From NCBI GenBank assembly GCA_036490715.1, contig DASXDL010000035.1:1-64000 (forward strand): 64,000 nt of DNA, in the 5' to 3' direction. A program made the translations under genes and the position numbers. Position 1 is the stretch's first letter; each line of letters opens with the position of its first letter. This stretch comes from FEN-1191 sp036490715 (lineage in GTDB: Bacteria; Pseudomonadota; Gammaproteobacteria; Steroidobacterales; Steroidobacteraceae). A model generated the notes under the pieces. The model was not told the DNA's origin. It did no database searches and saw only the letters and a program-made list of their open reading frames with translations. Shown here piece after piece: positions 34,013-42,797 of this stretch.

Positions 34013-34674
34013 TGCAAATCGCCGCTCGCGCTGCCGACGATGATGCCGCGCTGGTGCAACGGATCGTCGGCGGCGATCGGCAGGCGTTCGCGCTGCTGAT
34101 GCGCCGCTATAACCGGCGGCTGTATCGGTTGGCGCGTGCGGTATTGCGCAATGACGCCGAGGCGGAAGATGCACTGCAGGAGGCCTACCTGCGCGCTTAC
34201 CGAGGCATGGCGCAGTTTCGTGGCGATGCCAGCGTCTCGACCTGGCTGTCGCGCCTGGTGCTGAACGAATGCCTGGGCAGAATGCGTCGCAACACCCGCC
34301 GCCAGAATGTGATTCCAATCGTCAGTACCACCGCTGGGGTCGAGATGGATGCCATGTCGGATGATGATCGCCATCGACCGGACCTGGCGCTGGCGCGCGC
34401 ACAGCTGCGCCAGATTCTGGAGCGCAAGCTCGATGCCCTGCCGGACAGCTTCCGGGCGGTGTTCGTGCTGCGCTCGGTCGAGGAGCTGAGCGTCGAGGAG
34501 ACCGCCCAGAGCCTCGGCATCACCGAAGCCACAGTACGCAGCCGACACTTTCGCGCCCGCAGCCTGCTGCGCGAGGGGCTGGCACAGGATATCGATCTGG
34601 CCGAGCGCGACCTGTTCGACTTCGGGGGATCGCACTGCGACAGTGTGGTTGCCCGGGTGCTGCAGCGCCTGTAA
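34012..34674 (+). CDS. ECF-family RNA polymerase sigma factor
   Basis: 220 residues. The ATG at 34012 shares a base with the cupredoxin stop (TGATG), so translation is coupled. Region 2 is ALLMRRYNRRLYRLARAVL, DALQEAYLRAYRG and STWLSRLVLNECLGRMR. Region 4 has LPDSFRAVFVLRSVEELS and ITEATVRSRHFRARSLLREG. Its C-terminus has FDFGGSHCDSVVARVLQRL, a His-Cys tail seen in some ECF factors that may sense redox or metal. No anti-sigma gene is adjacent. It probably controls its own operon (inference). Confidence 0.92.
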   Translation: MQIAARAADDDAALVQRIVGGDRQAFALLMRRYNRRLYRLARAVLRNDAEAEDALQEAYLRAYRGMAQFRGDASVSTWLSRLVLNECLGRMRRNTRRQNVIPIVSTTAGVEMDAMSDDDRHRPDLALARAQLRQILERKLDALPDSFRAVFVLRSVEELSVEETAQSLGITEATVRSRHFRARSLLREGLAQDIDLAERDLFDFGGSHCDSVVARVLQRL

Positions 34675-34757
34675 TCGTCCCGCTGTCGGATAAGCCGCAC
34701 GCCGCGTTGCGACCCAGGGGATAGTCCGCACGCTCCCGCTAGGCTTAAGATGCCCGC

Positions 34758-35015
34758 ATGAGCCATCTGGTCAACATGGCGAACGACATCGGCAACTTCT
34801 TTCGCACCCAGAAGCACGACCAGGCTGTGGCAGCGATTGCCAATCATATAAAGAGCTATTGGACGCGCCGCATGCGCGAGAAGCTGATCGCCGAGATCGA
34901 GCACGGCGACCTGGGCGATGAACCGCTGGATGAGCTGCCGCGTGAGGCGGTGCAATTCCTGACCGAACATCCGGGTTTCAAGGCCAAGCAGGCTCCCGGC
35001 GGGGACGCCGGCTAG
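34758..35015 (+). CDS. fdsD: Formate dehydrogenase delta subunit family protein (orphan)
   Basis: 85 residues resembling the small FdsD subunit of NAD-dependent molybdenum formate dehydrogenase: LVNMANDIGNFFRTQKHDQAVAAIANHIKSYWTRRMREKL fits the family pattern (shown here as the region 5-44, key residues N6, F14, H19, H29, W34, M38). The other subunits are not in the window, so the protein either works with a complex encoded elsewhere or has another role. Confidence 0.8.
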   Translation: MSHLVNMANDIGNFFRTQKHDQAVAAIANHIKSYWTRRMREKLIAEIEHGDLGDEPLDELPREAVQFLTEHPGFKAKQAPGGDAG

Positions 35016-35035
35016 GCCTTAAAGTCGCAGCTCGC

Positions 35036-35260
35036 ATGGCCACCAAGGATAAGGGCACCAGCAACGAGTCGATCGGCCGACCCAAGGGCTGGCGCGAGGG
35101 CCGCTATCAGCGTGCCGGCCAGTCTCTGGATGAGTCGGTGCCGTCACAGCCGCCGGTGCAACCGAAACAGGCTTCCGACCCGCGCAGCACGCCGGTGCAT
35201 CTGGACGAGTACACCAAGATTCCACCCGGCCGACGCCCGCGTCGGCGCAGCCCGCGCTAG
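35036..35260 (+). CDS. Small basic hypothetical protein
   Basis: 74 residues, 20 bases after the fdsD-like gene on the same strand. It is hydrophilic and Pro/Arg-rich, with a basic tail PGRRPRRRSPR, and looks disordered. No family is recognised and no clear ribosome site precedes the ATG, so it may or may not be expressed. Confidence 0.4.
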   Translation: MATKDKGTSNESIGRPKGWREGRYQRAGQSLDESVPSQPPVQPKQASDPRSTPVHLDEYTKIPPGRRPRRRSPR

Positions 35261-35275
35261 TTGCGCGGCGCGCAA
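35261..35275. repeat. Hairpin directly after a stop codon
   Basis: TTGCGC GGC GCGCAA is a perfect six-pair hairpin beginning at the base after the TAG of the small basic gene. There is only a CTTTT some way downstream, so it is a poor intrinsic terminator, but it may mark the 3' end of the 34758-35260 transcript. Confidence 0.35.
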
Positions 35276-35314
35276 CGGCAGCCGCCCTGCTTTTGGGCCG
35301 AGCGGCCGGCGCGG

Positions 35315-36559
35315 CTAAAGCGACGCCGGATAGGCGCTCGAGGGTGCCTGCCCGGCAGCGTCCTGCGCTCGATCGAAGCGCAGCTTGCGCATCAGTTCGG
35401 TATCGCGCTTGCGCGCATACATGTGGATGTCGGCGCGCTTGACCGCATCGGCCAGTTCTTCGAGCGTGCTGAAGTCGACCGCGCCGTACGACACCTGCAC
35501 CGTCACCGCATCCGGCTGCGCGAGCATGGCGTTGAGCGCGTCGAGCTGCAAGGCGCTGGTGGCCGAGGTCTGGTTGAGCATCACCAGCAGGAACTCATCG
35601 CCGCCCCAGCGGTAAAGACGATCGTGCGTGCCGGCCAGCTGCTGAATCGCCCGCGCGACCCGAATCAGCGCGGCATCGCCCAGCACGTGACCGAAATTGT
35701 CGTTGAGCTGCTTTAAGCCATCGACGTCGATCATCGCGACGCAGCCGCGCACCGGTGATTCCGCGCGCCGCAGACCGTCGAGCATGTGAAAGAACGCGTG
35801 CCGGTTGTAGGCGTTGGTCAGCGCATCGCGCTCGGCCTGCACGCGGATGCGGTCGTTGTCGGCGCTCAGGATATCGTTGCGCACTGCCAGGCCGTGGTGG
35901 CTCTGCTCCATGACCAGCACGGCGCCGCCGAAGCCGAGCATGAATTCCAGCACCAGGTGGGTCGCGGAGCTGAGTTTCAGCGCCGTCAGCGGCAATGGCA
36001 CGTCCCACAGCACGTTGGCCCCGAATACCGGCAGGTACCAGACGAAGATCAAGGTCAGCAGCGTGAGGGCGACGCGCATCGCCATCAGCCCCGGGCTCGG
36101 CGGCTCGCGTCGCACCGCCGAAGCCAGCGCGATCAGTGCGCTCGCAAACACGCCGGCCAGCACGGCCGCCTGCAGCAGAAACACACTGCGAAACTGATAA
36201 CCGATAACCTGCGGCGCCAGCATCGAGAACAGCGCCACCGGCACCATCAGCCGCATCATCCAGCGCTGCGACCAGCGACGGCCACCGAAGTGCGCACAGC
36301 CCTCGATGATCCAATAACCAAACAGATACTCACCGAACAGGTACAGCGGCAGCATCCACGCAGCGGTGGCCGGAACGGCCTGCTCGATCAGCAATGCCAG
36401 CAGCGCTGCCGCCAGGCTCAGCCAGGCGCGTACCCACGCCAGCAGTGCCGGATGACGCACGACCGGATTGAGCATGCGGCATAACAGGCCGATGAGTGCG
36501 GCGCCCATGGCCTGCACCACCAAACCCAGCACCTGGACATTCTCAAACAGGCCACTCAT
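35315..36559 (-). CDS. Membrane-bound diguanylate cyclase (GGDEF)
   Basis: 414 residues: about seven membrane helices over residues 1 to 240, a short coiled coil, then a GGDEF domain with CVAMIDVDGLKQLNDNFGH and the active site RWGGDEFLLV. It should produce cyclic di-GMP in response to a signal in or at the membrane. The domain is complete. It is on the opposite strand from the genes on its left, and its start region faces the palindrome at 36631. Confidence 0.92.
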   Translation of the reverse strand: MSGLFENVQVLGLVVQAMGAALIGLLCRMLNPVVRHPALLAWVRAWLSLAAALLALLIEQAVPATAAWMLPLYLFGEYLFGYWIIEGCAHFGGRRWSQRWMMRLMVPVALFSMLAPQVIGYQFRSVFLLQAAVLAGVFASALIALASAVRREPPSPGLMAMRVALTLLTLIFVWYLPVFGANVLWDVPLPLTALKLSSATHLVLEFMLGFGGAVLVMEQSHHGLAVRNDILSADNDRIRVQAERDALTNAYNRHAFFHMLDGLRRAESPVRGCVAMIDVDGLKQLNDNFGHVLGDAALIRVARAIQQLAGTHDRLYRWGGDEFLLVMLNQTSATSALQLDALNAMLAQPDAVTVQVSYGAVDFSTLEELADAVKRADIHMYARKRDTELMRKLRFDRAQDAAGQAPSSAYPASL

Positions 36560-36630
36560 GACTACATTTTAGGGGGGCAGCTCTCGGCCCGCTCGGTCGG
36601 CGACGAAGACCGATAACACTGTCATATTTT

Positions 36631-36648
36631 TGTCGCGACCTGGCGACA
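36631..36648. repeat. Perfect inverted repeat upstream of the membrane GGDEF gene
   Basis: TGTCGC, six bases, GCGACA lies about 70 bases upstream of the GGDEF gene start. On the minus strand it is followed by an A-run, not a T-run, so it is not a terminator for the DUF3592 gene to its right. An operator is the simplest reading. Confidence 0.35.
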
Positions 36649-36689
36649 GCTGGCATTCGCCCGGGGGGAGGTGAACGCGCCCGTGGCCC

Positions 36690-37691
36690 CTATCGGGCCG
36701 GTCGGTGCCGGAATGCCAGCCGGCAGAGCCATGCCCCGAACATCAGTGCGATCAGCGCCGGCAGGTAGTCCCACACGCCGCGATCGATGCGTGCGCGCTG
36801 CACATCGTCCGGCAAATACAGCACCGGGACCCGATCGCCGACGTGATGGCTGGGGGGATTGGAGCCCACCGCATCCTCAAAACGCACGCTTCGCCCATTG
36901 CGGGCAGTGAATTGCACCAGCGGATGGTAGGTTGAGCCGTTGTGCTCTTGATCAAGCGCGAGCGCTTGCACCACCCCGCTGGCTCGATACCCCAGCGACT
37001 GCAGTCGGGCCACATCCCGTACCAGATACAGGCTCAGCGCCAGCAGCGCCGGTCCTGCCAGCATCAATACCGGCCGCCAGCGTTGCCACTGCGCCTGTTG
37101 CTGAGCGAGCGCCGCCTGCCGCTGCGGGCTGGCCTCGAGCTGTTCGATCGATAGGATGGGACCGTCGGTGCGCGCCACCGCCTCTGCGGCCGCCGGCTTG
37201 TCCCGCCGCCGCAGCGTACGCACAACCCGCATGCCCAGCTGCGCCAGCAGCAGTGCGCCGACCAGCCATGTCATCGGTCCGAGCGGCCAGGCGGTGGCGG
37301 CATAGTGCAACAGCCACAGCCCGGCGATCAGCAATGCCGCGCCGATCAGTGTCCAGACATGACTGCGCGCTTCCTCGACTCTAAGCGGGTGCGCGGGAAT
37401 CACCCACAGCGGTGTCTCCATGCCCGTTCTGCGATCGCTCAGACTGCTGCACCCCTGGTTTGAGGTGCCCTCGTAGCGTTGCCCCGCGGGCAGCGCGTAG
37501 CGATAGACCGACTGGAAGCATTGCCCGCTCTGGCGCACACCGATGAGCTCGCCGCGCACGCGCACTGCGCGCAGCAGCCAGTACAGCGCATCGCCGAGCA
37601 ACGCTGCACCGAGCGCGCTGCAGAACAATGCCGCGATGAAAACCATCACCTGGTTGAAGGCGTTAAGGGCGCCCGATACGAGCTGTAACAT
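36690..37691 (-). CDS. Membrane protein with two DUF3592-like domains
   Basis: 333 residues. Membrane helices are at about 15-40, 110-130, 140-160, 210-230 and 305-325. Two extracytoplasmic DUF3592-type beta domains are visible: one after residue 45 (GELIGVRQSGQCFQSVYRYAL ... TPLWVIPAHP) and one after 235 (ASGVVQALALDQEHNGSTYHPLVQF ... VPVLYLPDD). The family has no known biochemical function. The two copies look like an internal duplication. It is the last gene of a minus-strand series running from the ABC genes, 57 bases after the DUF4340 gene. Confidence 0.75.
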   Translation of the reverse strand: MLQLVSGALNAFNQVMVFIAALFCSALGAALLGDALYWLLRAVRVRGELIGVRQSGQCFQSVYRYALPAGQRYEGTSNQGCSSLSDRRTGMETPLWVIPAHPLRVEEARSHVWTLIGAALLIAGLWLLHYAATAWPLGPMTWLVGALLLAQLGMRVVRTLRRRDKPAAAEAVARTDGPILSIEQLEASPQRQAALAQQQAQWQRWRPVLMLAGPALLALSLYLVRDVARLQSLGYRASGVVQALALDQEHNGSTYHPLVQFTARNGRSVRFEDAVGSNPPSHHVGDRVPVLYLPDDVQRARIDRGVWDYLPALIALMFGAWLCRLAFRHRPAR

Positions 37692-37748
37692 CCGTGTCGG
37701 TCAGCTTAAGTCAGCCGGTCTGCGAGCTCCTGAGGACTGGATCGCAGT

Positions 37749-38789
37749 TCAGGTCTTGCCGCTCGCTTTGGCCTCGGGCTTGGCGTCCGTTTTGCCGGCG
37801 ACCGCCAGCTGGTCGCGGCTGCCGGCCTCGACCATCGCCTTGCCCTGCGCACTGCTGATCGAGAAATACCACGGATGTGCCGAGCTCTTGAGCACGTAGA
37901 AATCGCCGCTGCTGGGCTTGGACAGCGTCCAGTCGACGCTGTGCGCCTTGTCGTCCTTGAGCGAGAGCGTCAGCGCCGGATGATCCTGCTGCCACTCGGG
38001 CTTGGGCTCAGTCCCGAGCACCGCGTCGGTGTGCACATCGCCCAGATCCTCCACCAGCGCCTCGGCGTGCGCGCTGTCGATGCGCTTGTTGCCGGACAGT
38101 GCCGGGGCGGTCCAGGTGGCCGATGACGGGCCCGCGCCACTGCTGCTGCTGCTACTGCCACCGCTGCTCTGCCTGACCAGTTGCAGCTTGTCGCCGCCGG
38201 CACCACCAACGTCCAGCTCGGCAAGCTTCTCGGTGTCGGAACGCAGCAGATCCGCCTCGAGCCAGGAACCGACGTCGGTCGGCAGCTCGTAGGTTGGCAG
38301 GTCGACGGCGTAGACCGCGCGGTCGCTGCCGGTGCGGGCATCGGACTTGCGCAGACCGGGCGAGCTGCCGAAGTACAGGGTGTCGAGCGTCTTGCCACCG
38401 GCCTTGATCAGCACCCGGCGCTCAAAGTCGCCATCCACCAGCTTGAAGCGCTTGAGTGCCGCCTCGCTGGTGGCCACCGGCAAGCCGCGCTTAAGAGCGC
38501 TCAGGTGATCCAGCAGCGCATTGACGCGCGCGGCATCGGCCGGCGCATCGAACTGTTCCGGCAGCACCCAGCTGCCGCCCTTGCGCGCCAGCTCGACCTG
38601 CGTGGTTGCGGCTGGTTTGCCTTGCTGGCTTTCGATCACGATATGATCGGCCGCCTTGACGACGCTGGCTGGCACCAGTGGCGCATCGACCCGGGCGCCG
38701 GCGAGCGGATCGTGGCGCAGCGACAGCAGCAGTGCGACCGCGAGCTGCAGCAGCAGCAGTATCGACAGAGGCATGATGGCGCGCCGCAT
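37749..38789 (-). CDS. DUF4340 domain protein of the ABC/GldG operon
   Basis: 346 residues from the ATG at 38789, two bases after the permease-GldG stop. It has an N-terminal membrane anchor (MPLSILLLLQLAVALLLSL) and DUF4340 repeats (FDAPADAARVNALLDHLSALK, YELPTDVGSWLEADLL). A striking Ser/Gly-rich linker follows a QSSGG, around residues 220-235. DUF4340 proteins accompany GldG-type ABC transporters and are thought to be periplasmic accessory parts. The low-complexity linker is unusual and may separate two domains. Confidence 0.88.
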   Translation of the reverse strand: MRRAIMPLSILLLLQLAVALLLSLRHDPLAGARVDAPLVPASVVKAADHIVIESQQGKPAATTQVELARKGGSWVLPEQFDAPADAARVNALLDHLSALKRGLPVATSEAALKRFKLVDGDFERRVLIKAGGKTLDTLYFGSSPGLRKSDARTGSDRAVYAVDLPTYELPTDVGSWLEADLLRSDTEKLAELDVGGAGGDKLQLVRQSSGGSSSSSSGAGPSSATWTAPALSGNKRIDSAHAEALVEDLGDVHTDAVLGTEPKPEWQQDHPALTLSLKDDKAHSVDWTLSKPSSGDFYVLKSSAHPWYFSISSAQGKAMVEAGSRDQLAVAGKTDAKPEAKASGKT

Positions 38790-38791
38790 GC

Positions 38792-41700
38792 TTACACCTG
38801 TCCGAGCAGCTGCAGTTGTCGCAGACCGGCGCTGCGTCGGCGGCGCCGATTCAGCCACCAGACCAGCCCCAGACCGCCGAGCACGGCGGCGTAGTTGCCG
38901 TACTCCCACAGCGACTGGCTCTCGCGGCTCAACGGCGTGAGCGTGCGCGCGAAATGTTCACGCCCGCGGATACTCAAGAGACCCTGATCCTCGAGCGCCC
39001 AGTCAACCAGGTTCTGAACGAAATCGGCCGGTTGGGCGTAGTCCGTTCCCAGTGCGCCGCTGATCAGACGGATGGCCTGGTCGCTGAGCATGGCGCTGGA
39101 ACCCAGCAGCACCAGCCGCGAGGATGGCGGTGAGTGCTCGACCACGCGATCCAGCGACGGCATATCAGTCGGCGGCGCGCTGGCTTGGGCACCCGCCTTG
39201 GCGGCAGCGTCCTTGAGCGCATCAGGCTTGGTAGCGACGCCCTTGGCAATGGTGCGATGGCCGGCCGGTGCGCCCTTCGCCGCGGCCGGACTCGAGCTGC
39301 TAGGGTCCGGTGGCGTCGCGCTCTTCGGCGGCAGCAGCGGTGAAGGCTTGCCCTTGAACATCGAATCGAACTCGCCCTCGACCATGAGCGCCAGGGTCTG
39401 CGGGCCGGCTGGCTTGCCCACGGCGAAGCCTTCATCCGGATAGCTCTGATAGTCGGGCATCAGGTTGGGCGACTCCGAGATCCAGCTCAGCTTCGAGGAC
39501 TGCAGCAGCGGGGTCAGCTTGCGGGCCTGATTGAGCTTGCTGTCGACCTGCAGCGGTGCCGCCCACGGCACATCGATCTGATCCAGGCTGTCGGTGATCG
39601 GGCTGCGCGTGTTCAGTCCGCGGCCGCGCACGTCGACGATGTACGGATATTTGGCGAGTTCGACTTCGTCGACCGCGAAGCCGCCGACTTCGCGCTGCAC
39701 CGGAATCGGCAGCGCGCCGCTCTGCTGATCGAGCACCAGTCCCTTGCCGTAGTAGAGCCCGTAGCCGGCCAGCCAGTCCTCGAGCCCGGACTTCACCGGT
39801 CGGGCCAGGATGCTCTGCTCGATGCTGACGTCGGTGGGCGACGCCGACAGCAATACGGTGCCGCCCTGCATCAGGAACTGATCGATCGCGAACTGCTGCT
39901 TGATGTCGAGCCCCTGCGGGTCGAGCACCATCAGCAGGTCGGCGTCGGACGGCACCCGGCCATCCTTCAGATCGGTGTCGGTCCAGCGTACCGATTCGGA
40001 CAGCGCCCGGCGCAGCGTGTTGAAACTTCGGCCGGACGCAGCCCCGGCCATCGGACCCATGCCACTGGCCCCCGGTCCCCGCGGATTACTCATCACGGCG
40101 ACGGTTTTGAGAAATCCCGGCGCCAGGCGCCTGACCGAGGCTTCCAGCGTGCTCTTGAACGACGCCTGGTTCAGTTGCTCGGGCAGCGGCACCTGCTCGG
40201 TGCCGCGCGCATCGCCGATGGTCATGTAGAACCAGAACGGCTTGCTGTCGGTGAGGCTCATCGCGATCGGCCGAAAGCCGAACTCCTTCGGCAGCTTGGT
40301 GGCAAGACCAGGCTCGGTGTCCGGATCGTGCATCGTCACTTTGAAGTTGCCGTTCGACTCATGGGCAATGTCGGCCAGCGCAGCCTCGAGCGCTGCGCGC
40401 GCATCCTGCAACGGCTTGGGCAGTGAATCGTTGGCCGAGATGTAGCCGGTGAAGGTCACCGGCTGGCGCAGCGTGTCGAACACGCTGCCGCCGGCCTGGT
40501 AGCTCAGCAGCACCTTGCGGATCGCGCTGGAAGTGGCGTATTCCGGATTCTTCAGCTCGACGTGCAGGTCTGTGTCGGAGTTCTGCTTGACGTCGATCAG
40601 ATCGCGGTAGTTGAGCACCTGATACTGATCACCATAGGCGATCAGGATGTCGAAGTACGAGTTCACCACCGACGCCTGGTACTTGCCCGACACCTGGAAT
40701 GGCACCGGCCGGATGTTGTAGCGGCTGGTGGCCTCGGCTTCGACCTTCGGATCATCGTGCGGATCAACGAACTCGACGTGCACCTTGCCGCCGCCGGCGA
40801 CCGCGTACTCGCGCAGCAGATCGCGCAGCTGCGGCACCAGCGGCGCCAGCAACGGATGGGTCGCGGCGCTGAAATAACCGCGGATCAACAGCGGCTCCTG
40901 CAGCTGCGCCAGGTAATTGCGGGTCGCCTCGGACAGCGTATAGATCTTGCCCGAGGTCAGATCGATGCGCGCCCAGCCGATCTGATCGAGCCACAGGTTG
41001 GCGGTCAGCGCGTTCACCACCAGCAATGCCACGACGCCGTACCAGCGTCGGTGAGCGTCGCTGGTCGGATTGCCGGCCCAGCGCAGCGTCTCGAGCGACA
41101 GGCGGTTGAGAATGAGAAACACCGCCGTGATCGACAGGTAGTAGTACAGATCGCGCAGGTCGAGCACGCCACGGGTGATCGAAGCGAAGCGCGAACCGGC
41201 GCCGAGCGCATGCAGCCACTCGCCGGCGCGATAGCCGACCAGTGCCGTCAGTGAATCGGAGCCGACCAGATACAGCGCGCCGGTCAGCAGCACGGTCAGG
41301 ATCAGGCTCACGATCTGGTTGTCGGTGCGGCTCGAGACCCACAGGCCGACCGCCACGTAGGCGGCGGCCAGCGCCACTGCCGCCGCGTAGCCACCGATCA
41401 CCGGACCCCAGTCGAGCGGTCCCAGATTGGCCACGGTGATCGGCAGCGCCAAGGTCAGCAGCAGCGCGATCATCACCAGCCCCAGGCAACCGAGGAATTT
41501 GCCCAGCACCAGCTCGGTCGGTGTGGTCGGTGAGGTCAGCAGCAGCTCGAGCGTGCCGGCGCGCCGTTCTTCAGCCCAGGAGCGCATCGTCAGCGCCGCC
41601 ACCAGAAAGATCAGCAGCACCGGCATCCATTGAAACAGCGGCCGGACATCGGCCAGGTTGCGCTCGAAGAAGGTCGCCACCCAGAAGAAGATGAACAGCG

Positions 41701-41797
41701 TCGCACCCAGAAACGCCGCCAGGAACAGAAACGCGGCCGGGGAGGCAAAGTAGCCAGTTAGCTCCCGACCGGCGATCCGCAGGACCTTATGCAGCAT
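38792..41797 (-). CDS. Fused ABC-2 permease and GldG-like protein
   Basis: 1001 residues from the ATG at 41797. Residues 1 to 250 are an ABC-2/GldF-type permease with six membrane helices (MRSWAEERRAGTLELLLTSP is the conserved cytoplasmic stretch). From about 270 comes a GldG-like part: one membrane helix, then a large periplasmic domain with DLTSGKIYTLSEATRNYL and LLIRGYFS, a long Pro/Ala/Ser-rich insert near 810-870, and a C-terminal membrane helix. In gliding Bacteroidetes GldF and GldG are separate. The substrate is unknown; motility is not implied here. It overlaps the ATPase gene by 11 bases. Confidence 0.9.
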   Translation of the reverse strand: MLHKVLRIAGRELTGYFASPAAFLFLAAFLGATLFIFFWVATFFERNLADVRPLFQWMPVLLIFLVAALTMRSWAEERRAGTLELLLTSPTTPTELVLGKFLGCLGLVMIALLLTLALPITVANLGPLDWGPVIGGYAAAVALAAAYVAVGLWVSSRTDNQIVSLILTVLLTGALYLVGSDSLTALVGYRAGEWLHALGAGSRFASITRGVLDLRDLYYYLSITAVFLILNRLSLETLRWAGNPTSDAHRRWYGVVALLVVNALTANLWLDQIGWARIDLTSGKIYTLSEATRNYLAQLQEPLLIRGYFSAATHPLLAPLVPQLRDLLREYAVAGGGKVHVEFVDPHDDPKVEAEATSRYNIRPVPFQVSGKYQASVVNSYFDILIAYGDQYQVLNYRDLIDVKQNSDTDLHVELKNPEYATSSAIRKVLLSYQAGGSVFDTLRQPVTFTGYISANDSLPKPLQDARAALEAALADIAHESNGNFKVTMHDPDTEPGLATKLPKEFGFRPIAMSLTDSKPFWFYMTIGDARGTEQVPLPEQLNQASFKSTLEASVRRLAPGFLKTVAVMSNPRGPGASGMGPMAGAASGRSFNTLRRALSESVRWTDTDLKDGRVPSDADLLMVLDPQGLDIKQQFAIDQFLMQGGTVLLSASPTDVSIEQSILARPVKSGLEDWLAGYGLYYGKGLVLDQQSGALPIPVQREVGGFAVDEVELAKYPYIVDVRGRGLNTRSPITDSLDQIDVPWAAPLQVDSKLNQARKLTPLLQSSKLSWISESPNLMPDYQSYPDEGFAVGKPAGPQTLALMVEGEFDSMFKGKPSPLLPPKSATPPDPSSSSPAAAKGAPAGHRTIAKGVATKPDALKDAAAKAGAQASAPPTDMPSLDRVVEHSPPSSRLVLLGSSAMLSDQAIRLISGALGTDYAQPADFVQNLVDWALEDQGLLSIRGREHFARTLTPLSRESQSLWEYGNYAAVLGGLGLVWWLNRRRRRSAGLRQLQLLGQV

Positions 41798-42728
41798 TGC
41801 GCGCCTCCGCGGCCGCCGCACCCGCATTGACCTCGGCGAACACCTTTTCCAGGGTGCGCTGCTCACGCATCAGTCCGTAGAGCGCGAAGCCCGCGCCGAT
41901 CACCGCCGCGCCGATCGCCGGCGCGCGGGATTCGTCGGCGTCCACCGTGTAGCGATAGCGGCTCTGCGCAGCATCGAGCAGCTGCGCTGAGGCGACTCCC
42001 TCGACCGCGCGCAGCACCGGCAGCGCATCGTGCTGGTCCCGATCCAGCGTGACCAGCAGGCTGGTGTGGCGCTGCAGCTCATCCAGTCGCGCATCCACCA
42101 CCTTGCGGCCCGCCCGCAGGATCAACACCCGCTGGCATACCGCCTGCACCTCCTGCAGGATGTGAGTCGAGACGATCACGGTGGCCGACTGCGACAGTTC
42201 GCGTATCAGCGATCGCATGTGCAGGATCTGCGTTGGGTCGAGGCCGTTGGTCGGCTCATCCAGGATCACGATGTCCGGGCCGTGCAGGATGGCCTGGGCG
42301 ACGCCGACGCGCTGGCGATAACCACGCGACAGGGTCTGGATCGATTGGGTCGCCTTGTCGCGCAGTTCGGTGCGCCGGATCGCGGCCGCCACCGCCCGCG
42401 GGCGCGCGGCCGCCGGCAGGTCATGCAGCATGGCCTGATATTCGAGAAACTCGATCACCGTCATTTCCGGCCAGGCGGGACAATTCTCGGGCAGGTAGCC
42501 GACCCGGCGCTGAATGGCAGCGGTGTCGCGTCCGATCTGAAGCTGTTCGACCTGGATTGAGCCGCCGCTCGGTTCCAGGAAGCCGGTCAGCATCTTCATG
42601 ATCGTGGTCTTGCCGGCGCCGTTGGGCCCGAGCAGCCCGACCACTTCACCGCGTCCGATAGTGAAACTCACATTATCGACCGCCACGAAGTCGCCGTATC
42701 GGCGCGTCAGATTTGAAATCGTGATCAT
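41787..42728 (-). CDS. ABC transporter ATP-binding protein (GldA-like)
   Basis: 313 residues with Walker A GPNGAGKT (34-41), signature LSRGYRQ (133-139), Walker B IVILDEP (153-159) and a C-terminal extension typical of ABC-2 exporter ATPases. It powers the fused permease encoded directly downstream. The three-gene set ATPase, permease-GldG, DUF4340 is a conserved module in many proteobacteria with no settled substrate. Confidence 0.95.
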   Translation of the reverse strand: MITISNLTRRYGDFVAVDNVSFTIGRGEVVGLLGPNGAGKTTIMKMLTGFLEPSGGSIQVEQLQIGRDTAAIQRRVGYLPENCPAWPEMTVIEFLEYQAMLHDLPAAARPRAVAAAIRRTELRDKATQSIQTLSRGYRQRVGVAQAILHGPDIVILDEPTNGLDPTQILHMRSLIRELSQSATVIVSTHILQEVQAVCQRVLILRAGRKVVDARLDELQRHTSLLVTLDRDQHDALPVLRAVEGVASAQLLDAAQSRYRYTVDADESRAPAIGAAVIGAGFALYGLMREQRTLEKVFAEVNAGAAAAEARNAA

Positions 42729-42797
42729 CGCCCAATCCTAAAGCCGGGGACGCTGCTTCGACCGGCGCGTCCGAAAATAGTTTCAGCCCGCAACCGT

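Noticed and set aside
36631..36648. Intrinsic terminator after the DUF3592 gene
   Set aside because: On the minus strand the hairpin is followed by an A-run, not a T-run.
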